Positions 20,550 to 31,179 of a stretch of DNA of 64,000 nucleotides are shown piece after piece. A model generated the notes under the pieces. It ran no database searches and had not been told where the DNA came from. It was given only the letters and a program-made list of their open reading frames with translations. A program made the translations under genes and the position numbers. How positions within the stretch are numbered: the stretch's first letter is position 1; each line of letters opens with the position of its first letter. Origin of the DNA: Rhizophagus irregularis (lineage: Eukaryota > Glomeromycota > Glomeromycetes > Glomerales > Glomeraceae); NCBI RefSeq assembly GCF_026210795.1, contig NC_089459.1:2294001-2358000 (forward strand), in the 5' to 3' direction.

Positions 20550-21260
20550 TTTTATAGTTTATAACCGATCTTAGTGATTTACTGTATAGCGTTTTAGCGA
20601 ATTATAGCAATTTTAGCGAATTCTAGCAATGATTTAGCAACTTATACTAGATAATATCATCATTCAAATTTATACAGATTTACTGATTAGCGATTAGATG
20701 ATTTGTAGCCGATTTGCGAGACTACATGCTAGTAAATCCAAAATTCATTTTTATTACATTTCGGAATTTATATGCTAATTTTATATTTACATGCAGTTTG
20801 TGGATCTCTCGTGATTAACAGGGATTAGCCAAAGACGCTTTGCATGATTTATAACATAAAAATTTGTATCACCCTGGCTCCCAGTCAGTTCCCGGTACTT
20901 CCTCGCAACCTTCCCGCAACTCAAATCACGAGATGAGTTACAGATCAGCCAATCAGGAGAATACTTGGCTCTTTTCAGAATTTATGAGAAAAAAAGATAA
21001 GCCATTAAGCAGTTCATAATTATACTGTAACATTTATAGAAGTACACAAGTTTAAAATAATTGATAAGCGTGTACATTGATTTTATTTGTAGAAACGATA
21101 AGCACACATGTCTAGATAATAGTAAAACATGGAAAAACTTCGGCAAGTGTGACCAGGCGGTCACAGTTAAGTAAAAATTTGATATTCACTAAAATCGGGA
21201 AAAATTTCGGTAGCTGTGACCAGGGTGGTCACACTTGAGAAAAATTTGGCGCAGTAAATT
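20550..21260. other. Intergenic stretch with paired hairpins
   Basis: No gene seen. Includes TTTAGCGAATT-type short repeats (20,585-20,640). A foldback pair lies at 21,145-21,240, where AAGTGTGACCAGGCGGTCAC and GCTGTGACCAGGGTGGTCAC are each near-palindromic and inverted relative to each other. It ends at the stop codon of the RING gene. Confidence 0.5.
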
Positions 21261-22472
21261 TCATTGGCTCGCTTTTAAAACTTTAGCTATCACATAATCA
21301 ATGTCATCCACTCCCAGCCTTGAAATAGTTGACGCAGAAAAAGACTTAATACAATATATCTTTTCTTCCCCTCCAACCCCATCAAAAAGTTTAAAGATCT
21401 TTATTGCCCTTTCCTTCCTTTTTCTAAGATTAGCCTCTGAAGTTTTGTCCTGGTCCAGAAAGCACTCACGAATTTTATCATTAACTAGAGAATTGGATGT
21501 ATCTTCACTATATGTTTTTTTATAGTGGTTAAACCATAACATATACCCTTTCCCAAAGAAATAATATGAGCGGATCACAACTAAAATAGCTTTTTGATTA
21601 TCGCCTTCGGCTTCGACGATCCTGTCATTCAATTCACGAAAATTAACAGACTTAATATCAGTCATTTCAGGGAACGTCTGTAAGGAAATAATACCACCGG
21701 AAGATCTTTGCTGTGGAATTGGAGCGGACAATTCCTTGATGAGCTTTTTCAAAATGGGCGAATCTTCTCTACTAACTGGTTTCTTTGCCTTCTTCTTGGG
21801 TGTAGATGAGTTGGCGTCCGTACCTTCGTTAGAACGTTTTTTACTGCTGGTATCGGGTTGTTCTTCGCCATCAACATCCATTTCTTCTTCCTCCGATTCC
21901 ATATCAGTTGAAGGACATACAGGGCACAACTTGCGTGGATTATCAATGCAGGCATAGTGCACAATATGTTTACAGGTTAAGTATACGAGATGTTTCGGAG
22001 GCCCTTGAGGTTGAAGTGGGAAACGAATAGAGCTTATGGGTGGAAGCCATGAAGAAAGGTCTTCGGAACATTTGGCGCATTTTAAATAACTTCTGGCTTG
22101 TTGAAATCCTGTATTCTCGATTCCCTCCATCCGTAAGATTGGCGAAGATAGGATAAAGGTTTCATTCATCCTGTTGGATAAAGCCGAAATTGGCGACTCT
22201 TGATCAGTAGTAGGAACTTCTTCTATGATATCCACATTCTTTCCACAGTCGGGAAATGGACATGTATTCGGCATGGTTAGTAGAAGCTTTTTCTCAATGC
22301 ATATCCTGTGAAAGGTGTGGCCACAGCTGAGGATAGTAATCACCTTCGGAGGTCGTGTTAAAATTTCATTATTACATTCTGAACATTGATCTAGCTCTGG
22401 AATTTCTTTATCCACGACGATATCATCATCGAGATTTTTCAAGATAATATAAGCAAGCTTCATGTGATTCAA
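21261..22472 (-). CDS. RING-finger protein with fungal C-terminal helical module
   Basis: About 403 residues. Residues 31-80 form a RING: CSECNNEIL, then CGHTFHRICIEK, then CPFPDCGK. A second Cys/His cluster at 130-190 (CAKCSEDL, CKHIVHYACID, CPVC) suggests a paired RING-like domain, so an E3 ubiquitin ligase role is likely. An acidic then basic linker (KKRSNEGTDANSSTPKKKAKK) could be a nuclear signal. The C-terminal 140 residues (AILVVIRSYYFFGKGYMLW, RAIKIFKLFDGVGGEEKIYC) match a module also present in the protein at 25,080-26,483. The frame lacks a good ATG at its 5' end. An ATG at 22,542 lies in the adjacent frame, separated by a run of seven A, so a homopolymer length error or mutation may hide the true start. 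Confidence 0.7.
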   Translation of the reverse strand: MNHMKLAYIILKNLDDDIVVDKEIPELDQCSECNNEILTRPPKVITILSCGHTFHRICIEKKLLLTMPNTCPFPDCGKNVDIIEEVPTTDQESPISALSNRMNETFILSSPILRMEGIENTGFQQARSYLKCAKCSEDLSSWLPPISSIRFPLQPQGPPKHLVYLTCKHIVHYACIDNPRKLCPVCPSTDMESEEEEMDVDGEEQPDTSSKKRSNEGTDANSSTPKKKAKKPVSREDSPILKKLIKELSAPIPQQRSSGGIISLQTFPEMTDIKSVNFRELNDRIVEAEGDNQKAILVVIRSYYFFGKGYMLWFNHYKKTYSEDTSNSLVNDKIRECFLDQDKTSEANLRKRKERAIKIFKLFDGVGGEEKIYCIKSFSASTISRLGVDDIDYVIAKVLKASQ

Positions 22473-22544
22473 GAGACGTGTTGACAGATTCTGAAGTTTT
22501 GCCTTTTTTTCTCAATGTCCTGCTTTGTTTCGAAGGCGACATAT

Positions 22545-23276
22545 TGGATACACTAGCTTTGTCAATTCTTTGTCATCCAGCCCATTTTATAACACTTGTA
22601 AATCCACAGGAGAAAACAATTCCCGGATCTTCACCAGCAATTACGCACTGCATTTCGTCATTTCGCTTATCCCCCTACAATCGCCTTTCCGACACCTATG
22701 GTGTCACGAAAGATAAGCCAACTATTTTTTTGGGATTAATAGGAAAGCTTTTCTCCTGAAGATCTTTGATCGAAGGAGCCGGGATGACGAAGGATTAGCA
22801 TACACATCCCCAAATCTCATATGCGAAATAAGGATTGCCGGAAAAAAATATCCATACCCGATTATTGTTTTGTCAGTATGAATAGTGTGGCCGGCAAAAA
22901 ATAAATGCAAATCAACTCAGAAAAATTAACTGTTAATGCGAAATATATATGCGATTCGCATGTCGCACAGCCCCTATTCTTCGGCAAGAATTTTACCGAT
23001 ATCTTACTGCGCATTTCAGGTGATCGATTCACATGACGAAGTTTTAGTCACGATAAAGTTCGTTCTCACCACAACCACATTCACCACTTATATTATTCCC
23101 TATAGTTTTTTCTTTATGGTCACATTCAGTGTCAATAAGCATACACGAAAACCAAAGGCGTTTCTTATTTGCGATACATCGAATAGATGAGTGTTATTAC
23201 AAATTGATTTTTTTTTTACGAGTTTACAGAAGTTACATATGTAAAAATCGAAAAGCAATAAAACTAAAATCAGCAA
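22545..23276. other. Intergenic region upstream of RING gene
   Basis: About 730 bases with no supported gene. Frames on the plus strand are short and lack recognisable motifs. It separates the RING gene from the 3' end of the next minus-strand gene and probably holds the RING promoter and the neighbour's 3' UTR. Confidence 0.4.
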
Positions 23277-24358
23277 TTAATATATATCTTGCCATTTCTC
23301 AATAATCTCATATACAATTCCATTTTCTACAAACCATTCCAGTCGATCTTTTCCTTTAATTGTGTACTTTGACGCTTCTTCGGGAGAATCCCCAAGTGGC
23401 CATAATGATAAACTTTCATCGTTCCACAGAAAAACACGACCATAACAATCTAAAAAGACCATTCCACCGTTGGTCTCTCCGACAATAATTATATGATTGA
23501 ATCCAAATTCAGCAATACACTTTATATAGTAAGTTAATTCTTTTGGGTCACTATCAAAAATTTTAAACTTACAAGAGGTTGCAACACGAGATTTATCTTC
23601 AAATGCGTCAACTAATACGAGTGTATTGTTGCAACCTGATGACGATTCATCATTTCCATCACATAATTGCACTTGATGCACGGTTGTATGACACTCAATA
23701 CTTGATGATCCCCCCTGGGTATAGCGAGACTGCGCGTGTATAAGACGGCACGTCCTTGGAGGGATTGTGGATTTCCACGCATTGTCTCCCAGGGAACCGA
23801 TTCTGAACAATTTCCCAAAGCGTGCTTGCAATTCTCCCATTGTTCTTCGGTTAGAACATCCTTCACATTCTTTGCCCATTGTAACGTTTCCATTTGCTTC
23901 ATCCTTGACTCCGCTAGTTTTTTGTTCATTGATCGTTTGCAACGAATCGATGCACCCATCATATATTTCACAACTATTCCTTCTTGTCTCGAAGTTTCTA
24001 CTGAGTACGTTACGTTCACAGTTGATGGTCTCAATTGTTCTTTCGGTTGAATTATTATCAAACTTTCTGCTAAGCGTTTCAGACTTTCCATCAAATAATC
24101 TATTTGTTCGTTTAATTTCATCTTCATTGTGGGTTGAAATGCGTAGGTCCAGAGAAAAGACCAAGCGTCCCAAATGGTGATAATCAATATTGGATGGAAA
24201 TTGTCTAAAGTAATTTTTTTTCCCTCCGGGCCGAGAGGTACGATTGTTTGGTTCGTTCTACATAAAATACGTTTTATGAACTTGTTCAAGCATTTTTTTG
24301 TACTTCCTCTCCTTACCTGAATGGCTCCACGAATTCCGAAATCAATTTTACTTGCCAT
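23277..24358 (-). CDS. Two-exon conserved unknown protein
   Basis: Exon 1 is 24,317-24,358 (MASKIDFGIRGAIQ) and ends at a GTAAGG donor. A 59-base intron ends in TTTATGTAG. Exon 2 is 24,257 down to 23,277 and stays open to the stop, giving 340 residues. Both exons join in phase 0. Residues 15-200 are polar with many Arg/Asn/Thr. Residues 225-320 look like a compact beta-rich domain (HIIIVGETNGGMVFLDCYGR, LWPLGDSPEEASKYTIKGKD). I do not recognise the family, though it resembles proteins I associate with Rhizophagus. It looks whole. The alternative reading of exon 1 through the donor is an intron-retention shadow. Confidence 0.6.
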
Positions 24359-25079
24359 TGCTCTTCAAATTTTTCTAGCCAGCTGAACGGACTTTAAAAG
24401 AAATTCTGTATAAATATAACAAAAAATGCTGAGGCAACTAAAAATACCTTGCTGGGTCCCAAGTCGCCATGTATATGGAGGAAAAGAGTATGGTCGGGTC
24501 AGCGTGATGAGTAGAGTATGGACCCCTACGTGACAGTTTACTCAAGTGACAAATAACACGGCGGGCCAAACACGTGATTCAGAATGGGCCGGGTGTCTAT
24601 TCATCACCTGAGTATGCTTCACACCATTTATGTTACACACCGCCAAATGTCACCATACTATGATGTATATGAATCGCGTCACAACGAGATTAACATTGAT
24701 AATCAAATTTTGACCTCATAATGATAAGATTTACAAATGTGTGAGTCATAATCAGTCAAATATGTATTATATAATTCAGCCAATTTCCTTATTACTATAG
24801 AGTTAATCCTCACGCCTATGCATAATATAAATACAACTATTGGAAAGTGTATGACGGAAAACAACACAAAAATAACTGATTATTAATAGATCCTCTAAAA
24901 ATAAACGACTGCTCTGCGGATATGTTCACATGAACCAATGACGCTCTTATTACTGCGGAAAAGTATAGATGACGTCTTACTGTACATGTTATCTAAGCCA
25001 CCCACGGGATTCGAAAAAAGAAATAATAATTCAGAACTATACAATTAACGCAGTGCTGGAGGTGCTGTACATAATTCAC
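24359..25079. other. Intergenic region
   Basis: About 720 bases without a convincing gene. Less AT-rich between 24,450 and 24,640 (for example GGCGGGCCAAACACGTGATT), including a CACGTG E-box-like site at 24,570. Probably promoter of the two-exon gene and 3' region of the next gene. Confidence 0.4.
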
Positions 25080-26483
25080 CTAGGCGGTTACCGGTGAGAT
25101 AATAGGACTCATCATTGGTGAGACTTTCCTTTCATATCTTCCGTCACAACAATAATAACCTCTATCACGTTCACCATATTCATTATATCCACCGTATCCA
25201 TTGTATCCATCATCATCTGAATCGTCTGGCATCGATTGCTTTAAGCAAACATCACTGTTGCGATTACAGTTACTATCATCGTCTGTCTTAACTGATTGCG
25301 AAACAACTTCTTCATTCGTTTCTTTCACTGGCTTAGGTGTAGAATCGAAATACACACAATCTTCCAAGAGCATTTTGTAGTAATCGTCCTCAGCTTCGAG
25401 CGAATTGCTTGGGCTGACTTCTTTGGAATCATCAGAAGAATTAGAGATATGGGCTAATGGGATAGGTGCTATTGATTCACTTACCTGGTCCCTATACGAC
25501 TTGATATACTGGATTTTATCCAATCCTATTTTTTCGAGAAGCTTGTAGATCTTCTCAGCTCTCTGAGTTTTTTTGCGCAAACCATCTCTTGTTATGTCTG
25601 GGAGTGGCACCCCTGTATTTTGAGATCTTTTCTTACGAAGGATATTAACTTGCTTCACGACTTCATCGTATATTAGACCTCTTGCCTTCTTTTCACCAAT
25701 TTTATTATTATCACACAAGGCCTCCAACTGAAATACGAAATTTCTTCCATAGTGGTACCAGCATAATATTTCTTCTTGATTTGCTTCCAATCTGTGCTCT
25801 TCTGCAATAAGCGCTTTATCACATAACTGGGCCAAATATTGAGATATCTCTATCATAGTAGTCCCATGAAATGAAGACACTAATGCATTTGAATTATCAG
25901 ATTTCCGGGACCACGCGGTCTTGGAAATTTTAGTCACATGATTTTCTTTGATACGGAGAAGAGATTTCTTGAATCAATCCCTGCCCATTTTTTTCATTCT
26001 TCTTTTCCTTATTGCGTCGCTTTATTTCACTACTAACGATTTTCTTATGAGCCTCAAGCAAGAAACTATCCATATCTTTCTCTTTCAACGGTTTGCCGTT
26101 AAGGCGCTTCGCAGAGTTGGCAGGTACCATCGCCACCAGTTCTTGTTTATTATAGCAAATCTCTTCAGGAAAGGAATTATCTGTTTCCACATCCACCAAT
26201 GGTTTCTCATGATACTCTGTAACTGAATTAAAGTTAGATGTACTATTATCAGAAGGATTATCATTATACGTCTGCTCTTTCATGTATAAGCCTGTTCCAC
26301 TATCGCAAGTCTGGTCTCAAGCTCCTTATTTTTTTGCTCCAGTTCCTCAACTCTAACATCTCGTCTAGTATTATTCTCCTCCATAATCCGCTTTAAAAGT
26401 TCAGCTTTTTCTGCCTCAAGCTCGGCATTCTTAGCCTCAAGTTCAACAATACGCTGTTTCAATACTTCAAGCTCAGATGACAT
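25080..26483 (-). pseudogene. Coiled-coil protein with the shared helical module (frame-disturbed)
   Basis: Three reading stretches follow one another: 26,483-26,280, a perfect heptad coiled coil (ELEAKNAELEAEKAELLKRI); 26,283-25,930, a polar linker; and 25,937-25,080, the helical module (EEILCWYHYGRNFVFQLEAL, GEKKARGLIYDEVVKQVNIL, RAEKIYKLLEKIGLDKIQYI), then an acidic Ser-rich tail and a Gly/Tyr-rich end (DDGYNGYGGYNEYGERDRGY). The joins at about 26,280 and 25,935 are frame changes with no room for an intron, so the gene looks damaged twice. The module is the one in the RING protein at 21,261-22,472. In Rhizophagus, as I recall, it is fused to many different N-terminal parts. Function unknown. 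Confidence 0.55.
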
Positions 26484-26739
26484 GATTGATAAATTTTATA
26501 CAAGAAGTGAAATATTCAAAAGTTAGTTAGTATATATATACATAGAGACTGTCATTTTACCAAGAGAAATAGGTTATAAAGTCACCAGATTTCCAGGACC
26601 GCGCATAGAGCTCTGCATGGGTCGGATCGGGTCAGGTAATTTGTCTGACCCGAACTGAAAAATTTTTATCAAGTCAGGTCGGGTCGGGTAACCTGCTTTG
26701 ACCTGACCTGACCCGTCTGACCTGAAAGTATTCAGGTCA

Positions 26740-27008
26740 TTTTTCTATAAAATAATATGAAAAAACGCCGTTTTGGCGATTTTTTTCATAAAAGAAGTGG
26801 GAAAAATGCCGTTTCGGCATTTTTCCATTAATTAATATGAAAAAACGCCACTTTGGCGATTTTTTTCATAAAAGAAGTAAAAAAAAAATGCCGTTTTGGC
26901 ATTTTTACATAAAATAATATGAAAAAACGCCGTTTTGGCAATTTTTTCATAAAAGAAGTGAAAAAAAATGCCAAAACGGCATTTTTCCATAAGATAAATA
27001 AAAAAATG
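26740..27008. repeat. Palindromic minisatellite, left part
   Basis: Tandem units of about 85 bp, each with two short hairpins such as ATGCCGTTTTGGCAT and AACGCCGTTTTGGCG, joined by TTTTTTTCATAAAAGAAGTG and TAATATGAAAAAACG. It continues at 33,987-34,500 on the far side of the LTR element. Apparent reading frames here are repeat artefacts. Confidence 0.8.
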
Positions 27009-27012
27009 CCGC

Positions 27013-28239
27013 TGAGGTCCCCCAATTCCCTCTGTCATCAATTTACAGAGTTGCCACATCGAACGGGCATTCTCATGGTCGAACGAACGAATAAACGAAC
27101 GAACGAACAATTAAACGAACAAGCAAATAGTCAACAACATAATTAACAAACAATATAATTAACGAACAATATACAACAACATTCTTGGTTCACAAAATAA
27201 ATAGCGTTAGTAATATAAAACGTTGAGCGATATAAAATAAAATGTACTTCTCTTTCCTCAAATTATATCCACTTTTACCTTTAATTTCAAACTTCGATAG
27301 CTCTCGCTACGAATTATCACTTTTCAAAACATATATTTAATTCTTCTTAAATTTTCATTAATTAAAATTAATTAATCAAACATTAATTAAAGTTTAGGGC
27401 GAACCTATTACCTTTAATTAATATTAAACTTCATTAATAATTAAAAAATAAAACTTATATTTTATTGAGTTCTGTGGATGCGAACTATGGAATTACTTTG
27501 AATTCCGTTCTCTATATATACAATTTTTATGCTACTTTCTATTCTATCTATATACTATCTTTTACATTCTTTACATATTATCTTTGAACTATCTTTCTAA
27601 TATACTATCTATATTTTAAATACGCTATCTTTTAATATGCTATCTTATATATTATTTTATATGTTATCTTTTCTATTATTCAAATATTACATCGTAAAGA
27701 AATAATTTATAACCCATCTTTTATGGCTGTGCTATCTTTTCTTTAAAATAATCTTTCAAATATTATGTCGTAAAGATATAATTCATCTTTTGTGGCTGTG
27801 TTATCTTTTTATATATGTTCTTTTTAATATGTTATCTTTTATATTCCATCTTTTTACTATCTTTTCATATTATCTTTTATATTATTTTGTGTTCTTTAAT
27901 CTTTCCGACATTATTTTATATGTTCTTTTAATCCACTTTATGTGTTTTGCTTATAATCTATCTTTTGTGGCTTATAATTATTCTTTCTTATCGTTCTTGT
28001 TGTTAAAGATCGTCAAGCCGCAATTGATCGACTCTATTTATCCTATTGGTTCTTTGTCAATCATTTGATAAATATTACATCATGTAGATCATTACTCTTC
28101 TTAAATGTTTATCCTTTTCGGCTAATTATTTATCCATCCACACCAATCCACGATTAATTTGTTCGTTCTTAATACTTGATAATTACATTTGGCGGTTGAA
28201 TTTTATCATCTTTTCGTACTTGATATTCGGCCGTTTACA
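27013..28239 (-). repeat. LTR (3' LTR in element orientation)
   Basis: Nearly identical to 32,756-33,982. Contains an ACGAACGAACGAATAAACGA tetranucleotide stretch near the TGAGG end, then AT-rich sequence with many CTATCTTTT repeats. Open frames inside it are AT-composition artefacts present in both copies. Confidence 0.93.
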
Positions 28240-28387
28240 TTATCCCCCTCTTCGCTATTTGTGACCTCACAAATAACTTTAAAAGAATCGAACTCGGGTC
28301 TCGTTCATAATAATTCTAATTGAATCGAACTCGGGTCTTATCGAATACCTCTTTTCCTTTAACTATTATTTTTGGTGTAAATCCCCC

Positions 28388-29541
28388 TCAATCATAAAAT
28401 TTCTTTAACCATTCTCCATTTTGTGGTGTCTTTAGTATTCTTCCGTCCAATTCTTTAAGTTTATATGCTCCATTTCCAAATTCTTCGTGAATTAAATATG
28501 GTCCTTTCCATTTGTTCTGTAATTTTCCAGACCATTGTTTCTCTCTCCATGCTTCATATAATAATACTTTTTCTCCTATTTCAAATTTAGGTTTTCTAAT
28601 TCCCCTTTTGTCGTGTTGTTGTTTTTGTTTTTCTTGAGCTTCTTTCACATTTTCTTTTATTTTTCTTCTTATTACTGGTAGCTCCTCAATTAGTATTTTT
28701 ACTCTATTAGCTAACGTTATCTTGTTTTCATCTTTGTCTAATGGTAATTTCGCTCTCCTTCCGTACGTTGCATAAAAAGGTTTAATTCTTGTTGACGATT
28801 GCTTCTTTGTTCTGTATGCAAATAATACGGATGGTATATGTTTATCCCAATCTTCTTCTCCTAATTTGGCTAATCCTTCGCATAAAGTTTTATTGAATCT
28901 TTCGACCAAACCATTTGTTTGTGGCCTATATGGTGTACTTAATCTATGATTTATCCCACATCTTTCTACTAATTCCTCCATCATTTTATTGTTAAAGTGA
29001 GTCCCTCTATCGCTAATTATTTTCTTTGGACATCCATGTCTACAAATTATGTCCCTCCAAATAAATTCTACTACCTCTTTTGCTGTAGCTTCTTTTAGTG
29101 GTGCGGCTCGGGCCATTTTGTAAAATAATCCATTGCTACTACAATGTACTTATTTCCCTTTTCTGTCTCTTTTAACGGTCCAACTATATCTATCCCAATC
29201 ATCTCAAATGGTTCATTTATCTTTATTGGCGTTAATTCGTTCTTTCCTCTTGGTTTTCCTCTCATTTGACAATTCCAACACGTCCTTACATATTCTTCTA
29301 CATCTTCTTTCATATTTTTCCACCAATAATTTTCTTTTATTCTATCTAATGTCGCTTCTATCCCAAAATGTCCTGATAATTCATTATCATGCATCATGTA
29401 CATCAATCCCTCGTATTCATAATCCCTGATTACTCTAAATCTGTTTTGTCCTTTTATTCTATATAAAATTCCTTCTTTCAATTCATATTTATTCTCTTTT
29501 TCGATATTGTCAATTATTCTCTTATAATTATTTTCCTCCAT
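28388..29541 (-). pseudogene. LTR-element integrase region (fossil)
   Basis: Parts in order: an HHCC zinc-binding head (HFGIEATLDRIKENYWW, then CWNCQMRGK), the RVE core (IGIDIVGPL for the first Asp, IISDRGTHFNN for the second, RPQTNGLVERFNKTL for the Glu), and a C-terminal GPY-like domain (WKGPYLIHEEFGNGAYKL). This is the integrase layout of Ty3/Gypsy elements. It ends near the purine tract before the 3' LTR. The region looks broken about once. Confidence 0.85.
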
Positions 29542-29601
29542 AATATTTCTTTAATTGATTCTACTTCTGAGTTTGTTATTTTCGTTATGTGTTCTATATT
29601 T

Positions 29602-31179
29602 TTAGTTCTGTGCTCTTCTCCATTTTTCCACCTCTTTAAATACTTTTCTCCAACTACTATTGTCATTTTTAACTTTTACTCGACTGTATCTTTTGGTATC
29701 TTTATACACACTTTGATTTTCTTCAAACATTTTAACCATGTCCAAATATTCATCCTTCTTTAATGTTGGATATGATGATTTTTCCGTTTTCTTTGTTTCT
29801 CTTCCAATGTAATTTTTCCAACATACGTCACCATCTTTCTCTAAAAATATCACTATTGATTTATCTATCGTTTCTTTCAGTCTGAATATTTCTTTTTCCA
29901 TCTCATGATTTCCATGTGGAGTAATTAATCCTCTGTCAAAACTTTTCGTCTTTTGATAATAATATTCACAATATGGTGATTTGTCTAAAATTATTATATC
30001 TGTATCTTCATCATATTCTAACATTCTTCTATTTATTTGTTCCACTACTTCTTTTCTAAATTTCCATTCTGTATCCATCTTTGATTCGTGAAATTCATCT
30101 TTATCTTTTCTTCTTCTTTTATAAGTATTGAATCTTACTTTTAATCCTTGTTTTTCCCATTCTTTAATTAAATTTTGTACTATACTTGTTTTTCCCAATC
30201 CATCTACCCCGTCAATTATTACTATTTCTGGTTGATCCTCTACTATCTTTAATAATCTACTTAATGCGTCGGCGTTCGTATTTTCTTTTCCCGACCTATG
30301 TATTACTTCAAAATTATATTGCTGTAATTCCATTACCCATCTTATTTCGCATCTTTCGCACCAAGTTGTACTCTCATTTATTAATTGTCCATATGTTATA
30401 TTCGCTCTACAATTTTTCACGTCTCCCTCAATGTCATAAGGTCGTATTTCATCAGTTAATCTTGGTCCATACTCTCTGGGTTTTGTTGGTCCTCCTGCTT
30501 CTCTCCATTTTCTTAGTCCTTCTGTTGGGTCATAATAATCTTGTCTTTTATTACTCCATTTCATTTTTCGTGGTCCTATCGGTTTATCCCAATTCTGTTC
30601 AGTTCGTTCAGGTATATAATTTGGTGTCGTTGTACCACTTGGTATTTCTCTATCATCCATTCTACTTCCTGCTCCTCTTAATTCTTCTTGTAAATTTCCT
30701 TCTTCATTATTATTTTTATATCCCACTGTTGGATTCGTCCTTCTTGTTTGTCTTCTTGTTTTTACTGCGTTATCTTTTGCATACAATTCACTATGATAAT
30801 TTAATTCTCCATCTTCATAATCATCGTAATATCCTTGTGTATAATATACTCCATCGTATTGTGGTTCCTCATATCCATTTTCATTATAATCACACTTTTC
30901 TTGGTCATCATATTCACCTGTCATATTCACTCTTGCATTCCTTTTTGCTTTTTGATTTTTACTCGAGCCAATTTCGGGTCCTTTTATATCCTCTTCCACT
31001 TCATCTTCAAGATTCCATATTGTTAAATATTTCCTCATAATTTCATATGTTGTTATTATCTTTGCAGTTACTCCAAATTTTCTTGTTCTTTCAATTTCCG
31101 TTATTTCTACATCATATTTCATTCTTTTCAAATCCATTCTAATTATTTCTTCGAATATCTTCCGTAATCTTTTACCCAA
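29602..31179 (-). CDS. LTR-element protein: RNase H tail joined to thymidylate-kinase-like domain
   Basis: A 525-residue frame. Residues 1-280 are acidic and Tyr/Asp/Arg-rich, with gag/protease-linker character (CRANITYGQLINES). Residues 285-312 are the end of a retroviral-type RNase H (YNFEVIHRSGKENTNADALS). Residues 318-520 form a P-loop nucleotide kinase: IIDGVDGLGKTSIV is the Walker A, ILDKSPYCEYYYQ corresponds to the DR-x-S-x-x-AYQ motif of thymidylate kinases, and FLEKDGDVCW to the lid-side strand. Such a kinase is not a normal part of Ty3/Gypsy pol. If active it would phosphorylate dTMP or another nucleotide and favour reverse transcription; that is inference. The integrase follows downstream. 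Confidence 0.7.
   Translation of the reverse strand: MGKRLRKIFEEIIRMDLKRMKYDVEITEIERTRKFGVTAKIITTYEIMRKYLTIWNLEDEVEEDIKGPEIGSSKNQKAKRNARVNMTGEYDDQEKCDYNENGYEEPQYDGVYYTQGYYDDYEDGELNYHSELYAKDNAVKTRRQTRRTNPTVGYKNNNEEGNLQEELRGAGSRMDDREIPSGTTTPNYIPERTEQNWDKPIGPRKMKWSNKRQDYYDPTEGLRKWREAGGPTKPREYGPRLTDEIRPYDIEGDVKNCRANITYGQLINESTTWCERCEIRWVMELQQYNFEVIHRSGKENTNADALSRLLKIVEDQPEIVIIDGVDGLGKTSIVQNLIKEWEKQGLKVRFNTYKRRRKDKDEFHESKMDTEWKFRKEVVEQINRRMLEYDEDTDIIILDKSPYCEYYYQKTKSFDRGLITPHGNHEMEKEIFRLKETIDKSIVIFLEKDGDVCWKNYIGRETKKTEKSSYPTLKKDEYLDMVKMFEENQSVYKDTKRYSRVKVKNDNSSWRKVFKEVEKWRRAQN

Noticed and set aside
22478-23190. Plus-strand frames upstream of the RING gene
   Set aside because: Short, partly antisense to the likely 5' end of the RING gene, and without motifs.
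23612-24358. A 248-residue protein reading through from MASKIDFGIRG
   Set aside because: This frame ignores a good donor (GTAAGG) and acceptor; the spliced form joins in phase to a longer open frame, so the read-through is an intron-retention shadow.
26828-27146. Repetitive frames over the palindromic minisatellite (also 33,926-34,494)
   Set aside because: Translation of tandem hairpin units on both strands; no non-repeat protein content.
27790-28068. A 92-codon hydrophobic frame, present identically at 33,533-33,811
   Set aside because: Lies inside both LTRs in T-rich CTATCTTTT repeats; identity reflects the LTR pair, not a gene.
30186-31040. A 284-codon plus-strand frame with Leu/Phe/His-rich sequence
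   Set aside because: Exact antisense of the RNase H/kinase protein of the LTR element; composition is that of a reversed Lys/Glu-rich gene.
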